From Catellatospora citrea (lineage in GTDB: Bacteria > Actinomycetota > Actinomycetes > Mycobacteriales > Micromonosporaceae): DNA of 64,000 nt. Below are positions 17,967-26,004 of the stretch, piece by piece. The notes below the pieces were generated by a model. It made no database searches. It saw only the letters and a program-made list of their open reading frames with translations, and was not told the DNA's origin. A program made the position numbers and the translations under genes. Location: NCBI RefSeq assembly GCF_003610235.1, contig NZ_RAPR01000001.1:6882001-6946000 (forward strand), read 5' to 3'. Every line of letters starts with the position of its first letter. Positions within the stretch are counted from its first letter, which is position 1.

Positions 17967-19154
17967 TTACGGGAGGACGCGGTAGTCCAATGTCGCCAGG
18001 ACGGTCGCCGCGTGGGCGCGCAGTTCGGACACCGAGTCGGCGGTGACCGCGAAGGAGAGGAAGAAGTTCTCCTTGTCGCTGGTCGCGTGCAAGCCGTTGA
18101 GCAGCTTTATGCCGATCACGCCCGGCAGGGCGAGCAGTTCGTCCTCGGTGGTCCTGACCTCGACGGTGCCGTACTCGTCGGCTTCCACGTCCATCCAGCC
18201 GATCATCGGCTCCAGGCGCAGCGGCTCCGGCCGCTCCAGGGTGAATTCGCCCAGCGCCATCGAGAGGACGGCCGCGAACGGGTCCATCCCGGTGAGCACT
18301 TGGACCGCCTTGGGTATCTGGCCGCCGCCGGGCCGCGGATTGATCTCGATGAGCTCCGTCCGGCCCTGCTCGGTGCTGCGGCCCTCGAAGTGCAGCCAGA
18401 GCTGGTCGAGGCGAAGATCGGTGCACAGCGTGCTGATCGTCTCGCACAGCTCGCGCACACCTTCGCGCACGTGATCCTGCTGGGGCGGGTGGAACTCGAG
18501 TCCGGCGTCGTGGTGCTTGACGTCGTCGTGGTCGGGCTTCTCGACCGCGAGCACCGGGTGGAAGCGGCCGTCGACCACCGGGCCGTCCACGGAGAACTCG
18601 GTGCCGGGCAGGTACTCCTCGATGATCATCTCGATGTCGGCGGAACCGCGGTCGGTCAGGTACTTCTGGTAGGCGGCCAGCTCTGCCGGGTTGTCCGCCC
18701 GGCTGACCAGGTGCGAGGCCCCGGATACGCGGGTGGGCTTGATGATGACGGGGAAGAAGTCCACCGCCGCCGGGTCGGCGCTGTACTTGATGGCGGACAG
18801 GCCCAGGGTCTGCATGTGGTCGCGGACCAGCGTCTTGCTCGCCAGCACGTGGCGGCCGGCGTCGCCGCCGGGCAGGCCGTAGTGCGCGGCGATCGCGATG
18901 TTCCAGGAGATCAGCTTCTCGACCATGTTCACGACGGCGACGGGCACGATGCCACGTTCGTCGAGCCGGTCGGCGAGGGTCGACAGGTCGTCGCCGTCCC
19001 AGTCGAACACGACATGGTCGTCGCAGAGCGCGGCATTGGGGTCGTCCGGCGATTCGGAGACCAGCACCGGTCGCAGATCACGGGCCCGAACCGCTTTGAC
19101 GGCGGGGGCCACGTTGCCGATGGATATCCAGGAGAGGATGAGCACGGATTTCAT
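17967..19154 (-). CDS. ATP-grasp carboxylate-amine ligase
   Basis: 395 residues from an ATG with GGAGGT upstream. It has an N-terminal pre-ATP-grasp domain (MKSVLILSWISIGN), the P-V-I-I-K-P-T-R nucleotide lysine, EEYLPGTEFSVDG, and the Mg-binding segment ELIEINPRPGGG near residue 300. It resembles L-amino acid ligases and BtrJ-type enzymes more than the RimK-type LysX. It probably couples amino acids to each other or to a carrier protein. It is upstream of lysY and lysZ on the same strand (114-bp gap). Whether it replaces LysX or makes a later peptide bond cannot be told from sequence. Confidence 0.85.
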   Translation of the reverse strand: MKSVLILSWISIGNVAPAVKAVRARDLRPVLVSESPDDPNAALCDDHVVFDWDGDDLSTLADRLDERGIVPVAVVNMVEKLISWNIAIAAHYGLPGGDAGRHVLASKTLVRDHMQTLGLSAIKYSADPAAVDFFPVIIKPTRVSGASHLVSRADNPAELAAYQKYLTDRGSADIEMIIEEYLPGTEFSVDGPVVDGRFHPVLAVEKPDHDDVKHHDAGLEFHPPQQDHVREGVRELCETISTLCTDLRLDQLWLHFEGRSTEQGRTELIEINPRPGGGQIPKAVQVLTGMDPFAAVLSMALGEFTLERPEPLRLEPMIGWMDVEADEYGTVEVRTTEDELLALPGVIGIKLLNGLHATSDKENFFLSFAVTADSVSELRAHAATVLATLDYRVLP

Positions 19155-19242
19155 ATCGCGACCTCCGGGGACGGCTGCGGGTGGGAATGAATGACTGCGC
19201 ACATGCGCCGACCGGAAGTCCGGCGAGAAGCCAGTGCCGACA

Positions 19243-19273
19243 TTAAGAGTGGCACGGGACAAGCCGCAGTCAA
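19243..19273 (-). promoter_or_regulatory. Candidate promoter of the ATP-grasp/lysY/lysZ operon
   Basis: On the - strand, TTGACT (19268-19273) is followed after 18-19 nt by CTCTTA/TCTTAA (19243-19249). It lies about 90 nt before the ATP-grasp start in a relatively A+T-rich patch. Confidence 0.45.
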
Positions 19274-19514
19274 ATAAGCGTGACGATGAGCCGCGGCGGG
19301 CCGCGCTAAACGTGAGGCGTTCCCGAGGTTGAACGTATTGCGGACGTCAAGGGCGCCGGCGTGAACGTAGCGTCCTTCGACGACAACGTCCACGCCGAAC
19401 CGGGGTTCCACGGGCCGGCGTCGGGCTTCGGCCGGCTGCCTGAGAGCCATTTTCGGCGTCTCCGTCCTCCATCGAAACGCAGCCGATGGTGCGAACCAAC
19501 CGAAGGGTGGGTAT

Positions 19515-20639
19515 GTGTCCGCAATCGAGCAACTGACCTTCGACCGACTGGCACCCGGGATCGGAAGACAACTCCGGGAGCTCTGTCGTCTCGACAATTA
19601 CCACGGGCCGAGGGCACTGCTCTTTGAGTACGCACTCGTCTGCGCCTCAGTAGCGCTGTGTGTGGGGGTCTCGTACTGGTTCTATCCGGTGGCGCTGATC
19701 GTCATCGGCTCCGTACAACGCTTCCTCGCCCATTTCCTGCACGAGTCGTCGCACAAGGTGTTCGCCCGGAACAAGACGCTGAACCTGATCGCCGGTTCGG
19801 TGTTCTCGGGATATCTCATCTGGCACCTGCACGGCCCCTACCGCAGCTCGCACGTCGGCAACCACCACCGCAACCTGGGCGACGTCGAAACCGATCCCGA
19901 CTACCGATTCCACATCGAGTGCGGCCTCTACGACACCGAACGCTCCGACCGGCACTTCTTCTACAAGGAGCTGGTGCTGTCCGCGCTCGGGCTGCGCACC
20001 CTCGACTACATCCGCTACGTGGTCAATGAGCGGGTCTTCACCGACAGCTCCAAGATCACCGTGTCGGTGCCGGTGCCGCTGCGCGTCGAGCGGGCGATCC
20101 TGCTCACCCAGTGGGCGGCCATCATCGGCGTGTGCGCCTGGTTCGGCTGGCTGCCGCAGCTGCTGCTGTTCTGGTTCGTCCCGCTGTTCACCACGAACGT
20201 GGCCATCGGCTGGCTCGCCGAGCTGTCCGAGCACTACCCGATGCCCGAAAGCGAGCACCGGCCGCTGCTGCTCACCCGCAACCGCCACGGCCGGTTCCTG
20301 GAGCAGTTCCTGATCAGCCGGCACAACGACCGGTACCACCTCGTCCACCACCTGAACACCGGCATCCCGCACTGGAACCTGGGCCGAGCCCACCGCGTCC
20401 TGCTGCAGGACCCGCAGTACGCCGCCTGGGACGGCCTGTGGGCCGGCGCGTTCACCCGCCCCCGCTCCCGCAAGAACAAGGAAACCGTCATCAGCTACGC
20501 CGCCAAGTACCGCCAGTGGCGCAAGGCCGGCGGGGACCCGTCCGTGTCAAACCCGACGTTCGCCCAGCTCATGATGCTCGCAGCCGATACCTCGTCCCTC
20601 TCTCCGGCGGAGGTCCGTGAACCTGCGCATTCCGTGTGA
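19515..20639 (+). CDS. Membrane fatty-acid desaturase/hydroxylase-fold enzyme
   Basis: 374 residues from a GTG. Three histidine boxes are present: HESSH (about residue 78), HVGNHH (about 115) and YHLVHH (about 275), with hydrophobic spans between. This pattern binds a diiron centre in membrane desaturases, hydroxylases and related oxygenases. It is divergent from the ATP-grasp operon and shares its 360-bp upstream region. It may oxidise the acyl or amino acid product of the cluster; the substrate is unknown. Confidence 0.85.
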   Translation: MSAIEQLTFDRLAPGIGRQLRELCRLDNYHGPRALLFEYALVCASVALCVGVSYWFYPVALIVIGSVQRFLAHFLHESSHKVFARNKTLNLIAGSVFSGYLIWHLHGPYRSSHVGNHHRNLGDVETDPDYRFHIECGLYDTERSDRHFFYKELVLSALGLRTLDYIRYVVNERVFTDSSKITVSVPVPLRVERAILLTQWAAIIGVCAWFGWLPQLLLFWFVPLFTTNVAIGWLAELSEHYPMPESEHRPLLLTRNRHGRFLEQFLISRHNDRYHLVHHLNTGIPHWNLGRAHRVLLQDPQYAAWDGLWAGAFTRPRSRKNKETVISYAAKYRQWRKAGGDPSVSNPTFAQLMMLAADTSSLSPAEVREPAHSV

Positions 20640-20660
20640 CGCCCGATCGCAGCCGGTCCT

Positions 20661-20709
20661 CTGAGCGCATGCATCCGCAACCCCGCTGGGGGTCCGGTCA
20701 TGCGCTCAG
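20661..20709 (+). terminator. Hairpin after the desaturase gene
   Basis: An 11-bp perfect stem (20661-20671 with 20699-20709) whose loop holds a second small GC hairpin. It sits 21 nt after the stop. Confidence 0.55.
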
Positions 20710-20789
20710 GGGCCGTTCCGCACGTACGGCGTACCGCCGCGCACCCGCCATCGGACGCCCCACCTGCGGCAGGACCTAAGATCGTCGGT

Positions 20790-21512
20790 ATGGCAACGCG
20801 GCTTGTACAGATCAACATGAAGGCTCGGGACGATGACGCGCTCGGTGGTTTCTGGGCGCAGGCGCTCGGCTGGGCGGTCTCCAGCGAGGAACCCGGCGTG
20901 ACCAATCTTGAACCTGAGGGCTTCGTCTACCCCGACCCCGTTGCCGTCGTTGTCGACCTCATCGCCTCCCCGGAACCCAAGACGGTGAAGAACCGGGTAC
21001 ACCTCGACCTGGCCGCCACCTCGGCGGCCCACCAGGCGGAGCTGGTCGCGCGCCTGACCGAGCTGGGCGCCACACCCGCCGACGTCGGCCAGGGCGACGT
21101 CCCGTGGACGGTCATGGCAGACCCGGAAGGCAACGAGTTCTGCGTGCTGGACTCCCTGTACGGCGATACCGGACCGATCGCGACGGTCGTGGTCGACTGC
21201 GCCGACCCGCGTGTCATGGCCCGCTTCTGGGGGCACGCCATGGACTGGACCCTGCACAAGGAGACCGACGACCACGCGGTACTGCGCTCCGCCACGGGCG
21301 TCGGTCCGTACCTGCAGTTCCTGCGCGTGCCCGACGTGAAGACCACCTGGAACCGCGTCCATCTCGACGTGCGCCCATACCCGGGTGACGACCTGGCGGC
21401 CGAGTCGGCCAGACTGCAGGCTCTCGGCGCCACCGCCCTCGACGTGGGTGTCCCGTGGACGGTCCTCGCCGATCCGGAAGGCAACGAGTTCTGCCTGCTC
21501 ACTCCCGCCTGA
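20790..21512 (+). CDS. Two-domain VOC (glyoxalase/bleomycin-resistance-like) protein
   Basis: 240 residues made of two homologous units, each ending in the same motif: VPWTVMADPEGNEFC (about residue 110) and VPWTVLADPEGNEFC (about residue 230). Such tandem VOC proteins bind or modify small molecules; many are metal enzymes or sequestration proteins. I chose the ATG at 20790, preceded by a TAAGAT box, rather than the in-frame ATG at 20700. It is convergent with the SDR gene across a terminator. Confidence 0.85.
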   Translation: MATRLVQINMKARDDDALGGFWAQALGWAVSSEEPGVTNLEPEGFVYPDPVAVVVDLIASPEPKTVKNRVHLDLAATSAAHQAELVARLTELGATPADVGQGDVPWTVMADPEGNEFCVLDSLYGDTGPIATVVVDCADPRVMARFWGHAMDWTLHKETDDHAVLRSATGVGPYLQFLRVPDVKTTWNRVHLDVRPYPGDDLAAESARLQALGATALDVGVPWTVLADPEGNEFCLLTPA

Positions 21513-21570
21513 CCCCGAGTTCCGGTCGATGGCCGTGCCGCGTGACAAGCGGCGCTGGACAGGGAAGACG

Positions 21571-21606
21571 ACGAGGGCCGCAGGGGAGAATCCCCGCGGC
21601 CCTCGT
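21571..21606. terminator. Bidirectional terminator between VOC and SDR genes
   Basis: A stem of 11 bp plus 5 bp with one bulged base (21571-21587 with 21591-21606) and a GAA loop, between convergent genes. Confidence 0.75.
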
Positions 21607-21623
21607 CGGCGTACGCCCACCGG

Positions 21624-22400
21624 CTACGTCTGCACCGGAGGCCGCAGCCGCAGGCCGTGCATGCCGTTGTCCACGGCGAGCACCGTGCCGACCGTCGCGC
21701 TCGACAACGGGCTGGCCAGGTAGGCGATGGCGCCGGCGACCTCGTCGGCGGTCACCAGCCGGCCGGTCGGCTGGAACGCGTCGAGCGCGGCCCGGGCGGC
21801 CACCGGGTCCGCCGTCTTCGCGAGCGACCGGCCGATCCACGGCGTGTCCGCCGAACCCGGCGCGACACAGTTGACCCGGATGCCCTCCCGGACGTGATCG
21901 GCGGCCATGGCCAGCGTCAGCGCGTACACCGCGCCTTTGCTGGCCGAGTACAGCACTCGCTGCTGCACCCCGGCCCACGCCACGATCGAGCAGGTGTTGA
22001 CGATCGCCGCGGCGGGGGAGCGCCGCAGGTGCGGTATCGCGTGCCGGGCGAGGCGGACCATGCCGACCACGTTGACGTCCAGCACGCGCAGCCACTCGTC
22101 GTCACCGTTGACGGTGACGTCCCCGACGGCGCCGATCCCGGCATTGTTCACCACGACGTCCAGCCCGCCGAAGCGTTCGGCGACGGCGTCGACAGCGGCC
22201 TTGACCTGGGCGTCGTCGGTGATGTCGGCCTGCACGCCCCAGATGCCGTCGGGCAGCCCCTCCGGTTTCAGGTCGAGCGCGGCGACCTGGGCTCCCCTGC
22301 TGTGCAGCAGGTTCGCCGTGGCCAGGCCGATTCCCGACGCGCCGCCGGTGACGATGGCGGTCAGTCCTGCGAAGTCACTCAAGAGATCTGTCCAGTCCAC
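21624..22400 (-). CDS. Short-chain dehydrogenase/reductase
   Basis: 258 residues with classical SDR marks: TGGASGIG for NAD(P), NNAG, and the catalytic Ser and YSASK (Tyr/Lys). It starts 8 nt after the class III aminotransferase stop, so the two form an operon. It should oxidise or reduce an alcohol/ketone; pairing with an aminotransferase suggests action on an amino-alcohol or keto acid, which is inference. Confidence 0.92.
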   Translation of the reverse strand: MDWTDLLSDFAGLTAIVTGGASGIGLATANLLHSRGAQVAALDLKPEGLPDGIWGVQADITDDAQVKAAVDAVAERFGGLDVVVNNAGIGAVGDVTVNGDDEWLRVLDVNVVGMVRLARHAIPHLRRSPAAAIVNTCSIVAWAGVQQRVLYSASKGAVYALTLAMAADHVREGIRVNCVAPGSADTPWIGRSLAKTADPVAARAALDAFQPTGRLVTADEVAGAIAYLASPLSSATVGTVLAVDNGMHGLRLRPPVQT

Positions 22401-22407
22401 TCGATGG

Positions 22408-23610
22408 TCAAGAGAGCACGTCGGCGATGATGCTGACGCCGAGGTCGATCTCCTCGTGGGTGACGACCAGCGGGGGTGCCACCCGCAGATGTCCCCTGGC
22501 CTCCTTGCAGAGCAGGCCGCGCTCGGCCAGCGCCTCGGTCACCCGGCGCCCGGCCACCCGCTCCTCGTCGAGCTGCACCCCGGCCCACAGGCCGCGCCCG
22601 CGGACCTCGGTCACGCCGTCCAGCTCGTTGAGGCGGGAGTGCAGGTACGCGCCCAGCTCGCGGGAGCGCTCCTGGAACTCCCCGGTGGCCAGCAGCCGCA
22701 CCGCCGCCCGGCCGACCGCACACGCCAGCGGGTTGCCGCCGAAGGTCGAGCCGTGGTCGCCGGGCGTGATCACGCCGAGGACGTCGGCGCGGCCGACCAC
22801 CGCGGACACCGGGACGAGCCCGCCGCCCAGGCTCTTGCCCAGGGTGTACAGGTCCGCCCGGATGCCCTCGTGGTCCATCGCCAGGGTCGTGCCGGCGCGG
22901 GCCAGCCCGCACTGGACCTCGTCGGCGACGAGCAACGTGTTGGTGTCGTCGCACAGGTCACGGACCTCTGCCAGGTAGCCCTTCGGCGGAACGATGATGC
23001 CGGCCTCGCCCTGGATCGACTCCAGCAGCACCGCCGCGGTGTTGTCGGTGATCGCCGCGCGCAGCGCGTCGATGTCGCCGTACGGCACCACCTTGAAGCC
23101 GGGCGTGAACGGACCGAACCCGGCCCGGTGGGCGGCGTTGGTGGAGAACGAGACGATGGTCGTCGTACGCCCGTGGAAGTTCGCCCCGGCGACGATGACC
23201 TCGGCGGCGCCGTCCGGCACGCCCTTGACCCGGTAGGCCCACTTCCTCGCGATCTTCACGGCGGTGTCGACGGCCTCGCCGCCGGAGTTGGACAGCAGCA
23301 CCTTCTCGGTGCCCGTCAGCTCGGCCAGCTCCTGGCAGAACGGGCCGAAGTGATCGTGGTGGAATGCCCGGGTGCTCAGCGTCAACCGGTCGAGCTGTGC
23401 CTTCGCCGCGGCGACGAGGACGGGGTGCCGGTGGCCGAAGTTGGTCGCGGAGTACCCGCCGTGGAAATCGAGATAACGTCGGCCCTCCGTGTCGTGTATC
23501 CAGGCGCCCTCACCGTGGCTGAGCACCACGGGAAACGGTACGGAGTCGTGCGCGCCCCAGCGCTCCGCGAGGGCCATGTGGTCCCGGGCGGACATGGTGT
23601 CCACGGTCAT
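22408..23610 (-). CDS. Class III aminotransferase (ornithine/acetylornithine/GABA-type)
   Basis: 400 residues from the ATG with AAGGAG 7 nt upstream. PLP-fold type I class III features are the GGEAVDTAVKIARK segment, FHGRTTTIVSFS, the VADEVQCG aspartate and the Schiff-base lysine in YTLGKSLGGGLVP. The family transaminates terminal amines such as ornithine or 4-aminobutyrate. An isolated copy next to an SDR at the edge of the cluster suggests a tailoring or precursor role, but catabolic ornithine use is equally possible. Confidence 0.9.
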   Translation of the reverse strand: MTVDTMSARDHMALAERWGAHDSVPFPVVLSHGEGAWIHDTEGRRYLDFHGGYSATNFGHRHPVLVAAAKAQLDRLTLSTRAFHHDHFGPFCQELAELTGTEKVLLSNSGGEAVDTAVKIARKWAYRVKGVPDGAAEVIVAGANFHGRTTTIVSFSTNAAHRAGFGPFTPGFKVVPYGDIDALRAAITDNTAAVLLESIQGEAGIIVPPKGYLAEVRDLCDDTNTLLVADEVQCGLARAGTTLAMDHEGIRADLYTLGKSLGGGLVPVSAVVGRADVLGVITPGDHGSTFGGNPLACAVGRAAVRLLATGEFQERSRELGAYLHSRLNELDGVTEVRGRGLWAGVQLDEERVAGRRVTEALAERGLLCKEARGHLRVAPPLVVTHEEIDLGVSIIADVLS

Positions 23611-23773
23611 GGCGATACTCCTTATGCAGGTCCCGCTCCAACTGCCGCGGTGGTGACCCATCGCGGCATCAAAGGGAAACTACGAATTCGCCCCCGTCTC
23701 ACGCGTCCGCGGAAGACGAATTGCGGAGTAGGCGATGCGCTGACTTTCCGGCCGGCGCGGTAAGCGAAACGCC

Positions 23774-23842
23774 GCCGTCCGCGCGAGCACCACGTCTGCC
23801 GCATGCACTCATTGCGGTGACGCGGATGCTCGCGCGGACGGC
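23774..23842 (-). terminator. Long hairpin downstream of the CxxC protein gene
   Basis: A perfect 16-bp stem (23774-23789 with 23827-23842). The 37-nt loop can form a further small stem. It ends the leftward transcript of 23859-24539. Confidence 0.7.
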
Positions 23843-23858
23843 GCCATTCCGACGGCGC

Positions 23859-24539
23859 TCAGCCTCGTCGCCAGTACCGGGCCGGCCCTGACCGCAGTTC
23901 GCGCCCGGTCAGGAACTTGCGCGCGCGGACGGCGGCGGGATGCGGAATGGGGCACGGCCACCTTGCCTCCCGCCCCGGCTCAGGCCCACGGCGGAGCCTC
24001 ACGGCGGGCCGTACGAGCAGCCCCAGCGAGTTCTGCGGTCCGGCGAAACGCCAATCCTGACGCGGCGAGCGATCTCCGCGCAGCTGATGCCAAGTCCGCT
24101 GGATGACGATCCGTGCCGGGCGAAGGGGCACCGGGCCGCCGAGGATGACCGGAACCGGGCCGGGCCAGGGGCTTTCACGAGAGGACGGGGCCAGCGGTTG
24201 CCGGCACGAGTCGCACTCCAGGGCCAACGGTTTGTGCCGGGCGACCCGCGGGTCGGCAAGGACGCGGGCCACGAGGGACGAGGAGCCGCCGGAGTTCAGC
24301 AGGCTCGGTTCCAGGTGACGGACCGGCACGCGATCGTGGGCGGTGATTTCGCCGGTCCGGTCGTGGGACACGGCGGCGGGCAGCCAGATGCCGAGAAGTT
24401 TGCCGCCGGCCTCGACGCGGAACTTCCCGCCGCCGGTGCCGACCAGGCCGGCATGGCAGTGGATGCAGCGCAACGGCGGCAGCGGAAGGCGCGGGCGCCG
24501 AAGGGTCGAGGACAGCACGTGATGAGGACGCGTAGACAT
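23859..24539 (-). CDS. Hypothetical protein with two CxxC motifs
   Basis: 226 residues; the start is an ATG with GGAGAG 6 nt upstream. It carries C-I-H-C near residue 25 and C-D-S-C near residue 110, spaced like a zinc-binding pair, followed by an Arg/Pro-rich C-terminal half. No family is recognised. It is flanked by a strong terminator on one side and a 440-bp intergenic region on the other. Confidence 0.55.
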   Translation of the reverse strand: MSTRPHHVLSSTLRRPRLPLPPLRCIHCHAGLVGTGGGKFRVEAGGKLLGIWLPAAVSHDRTGEITAHDRVPVRHLEPSLLNSGGSSSLVARVLADPRVARHKPLALECDSCRQPLAPSSRESPWPGPVPVILGGPVPLRPARIVIQRTWHQLRGDRSPRQDWRFAGPQNSLGLLVRPAVRLRRGPEPGREARWPCPIPHPAAVRARKFLTGRELRSGPARYWRRG

Positions 24540-24982
24540 GATCTCTCCGAAGACTGACGAAAGGCATGGGAAATGAGCCGACGGCGACGTCGGCGACCGA
24601 TGCGCGGAATGTCAGGTCAGAGAGCAGGCGGCGTCACGTTGGATGAGTCCTCTGGTGTGGGTCGGAGAAGGAGTTCCATCTACCTGGTAGGGCGGGACCT
24701 GTACATGGTAGGGCGCGACGGGCCGGCGAGGCCACACCCATTTCCGCCCCGGCGCCGAGCGCCGCGGGGCGAACCGCGTCTGCGCCAGGCCGGGTGTGAG
24801 GTGGATTCGCGAGCCTGACGCGGTTACGCGGATCGGTGCGGTTCGGGACGGTCAGAGGGTTCGAATAGCCATAAGGACGAATTAGTGCAAGCGAAATAGT
24901 CAGCGGACGAGCCTTTGGTGCTCACTCACTGTCACCGATACGACATGCCCGTATCAAAACGACAACACATCGTTGAAAGGGC
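24540..24982. other. Intergenic region upstream of the exopolysaccharide operon
   Basis: About 440 bp. It holds a 21-bp-spaced direct repeat (24685-24715), a lower-GC stretch (about 24850-24960) and a stem over the galE start. A short + frame (24573-24818) is not convincing as a gene. Confidence 0.55.
24685..24715 (+). repeat. Direct repeat TGGTAGGGCG with 21-bp period
   Basis: Two copies at 24685-24694 and 24706-24715, with similar flanking GGAC/CGAC. Two helical turns apart, this geometry suits a dimeric regulator such as a SARP-type protein. It lies about 270 bp before galE. Confidence 0.4.
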
Positions 24983-24986
24983 ATGT
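24943..24986 (+). promoter_or_regulatory. Inverted repeat covering the galE start codon
   Basis: acatgccc (24943-24950) pairs with gggcatgt (24979-24986), which contains the ATG at 24983. An inner 5-bp pair (aacga/tcgtt) extends the fold. It may be an operator or an mRNA hairpin that hides the start. Confidence 0.4.
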
Positions 24987-25948
24987 ATTGGATGGTGACC
25001 GGCGGCGCCGGTTATATCGGCGCGCACGTCGTACACGCTCTGCTCGCCGCAGGGTCGCAGGTCGTCGTCGTCGACGACCTTTCCACCGGGAAGGCTGAGC
25101 GCCTACCGGCAGAGGTTCCACTGGCCCGCGTCGACGTATGCGACCCGGCCGCATTCGCCGCGGTGGTCGCCCGCTACCGCCCGGTCGGCGTCATCCATCT
25201 GGCGGCCCGCAAAGACGTCGCCGAATCGATCCGGCTTCCGCTGCGCTATTACCGCGACAACCTCGACGGGCTGCGATCGGTGCTCGAGGCGGTGGTCACC
25301 CACGGCGTCGAGCACGTGCTGTTCTCCTCCAGCGCCGCCGTCTACGGCACGCCGCTGCAGGCCGGGCCGGTCCCGGAGACCGCGCAGACCCGGCCGGAGA
25401 ACGCGTACGGCCGGACCAAGCTCGTCGGCGAGTGGCTGCTGCGCGACACGGCCGCCGGCGCGAACCTGCGCTGGGCCGCGCTGCGCTACTTCAACGTCGC
25501 CGGCGCGGCCGCGCCCGAGCTACGCGACACCGGCCTGACCAACCTCGTCCCCAGGCTCCTGGACGCGGCCCGGCAGGGCAGCGCGGCGATCCTGCACGGC
25601 GGGGACTACCCGACCCGCGACGGCAGCGCGATCCGCGACTACGTGCACGTGCGCGACGTCGCCGACGCCCACGTACATGCCGCCTTCGCGCTGGTCGACG
25701 GCTCCCTCACGGCCGATGTGCTGAACGTCGGCCGAGGCGTGGGCGTCTCGGTGCTGGAGATGATCACCGCCGTCGGCCACCGGTACGGCCCCCTGCCCTA
25801 CTTCGTCGGCCCGCGCCGCGCCGGCGACCCCGCAGAGGTCGTCGCCCAGGTCGACGAGATCTCGACGCGGCTGGGCTGGACCGCGCGCTTCGGACTCGAC
25901 GACATCGTCCGCTCCGCCGCCGGTGACTGCAGCCTGGCCGCCGTCTGA
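24983..25948 (+). CDS. galE: UDP-glucose 4-epimerase
   Basis: 321 residues. An extended SDR: GGAGYIGAH binds NAD, SSSAAVYG and the YGRTK tyrosine/lysine are catalytic. It interconverts UDP-Glc and UDP-Gal, and some members also interconvert UDP-GlcNAc and UDP-GalNAc. The start M-Y-W-M-V-T-G-G matches the usual N-terminus of actinobacterial GalE. It is the first gene of the exopolysaccharide operon and would supply UDP-Gal/GalNAc for it, as Uge3 does in fungal galactosaminogalactan synthesis. Confidence 0.92.
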   Translation: MYWMVTGGAGYIGAHVVHALLAAGSQVVVVDDLSTGKAERLPAEVPLARVDVCDPAAFAAVVARYRPVGVIHLAARKDVAESIRLPLRYYRDNLDGLRSVLEAVVTHGVEHVLFSSSAAVYGTPLQAGPVPETAQTRPENAYGRTKLVGEWLLRDTAAGANLRWAALRYFNVAGAAAPELRDTGLTNLVPRLLDAARQGSAAILHGGDYPTRDGSAIRDYVHVRDVADAHVHAAFALVDGSLTADVLNVGRGVGVSVLEMITAVGHRYGPLPYFVGPRRAGDPAEVVAQVDEISTRLGWTARFGLDDIVRSAAGDCSLAAV

Positions 25949-26004
25949 CCCCGACCGACCCGTCCACCAACCGGTTCAACCCTGCCAGCTGAGGAGTCAA
26001 ACCC

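Noticed and set aside
24573..24818. 81-codon + frame with a VGRD repeat
   Set aside because: Arg-rich, low-complexity translation with no clear start signal; the repeat is explained by the 21-bp DNA direct repeat.
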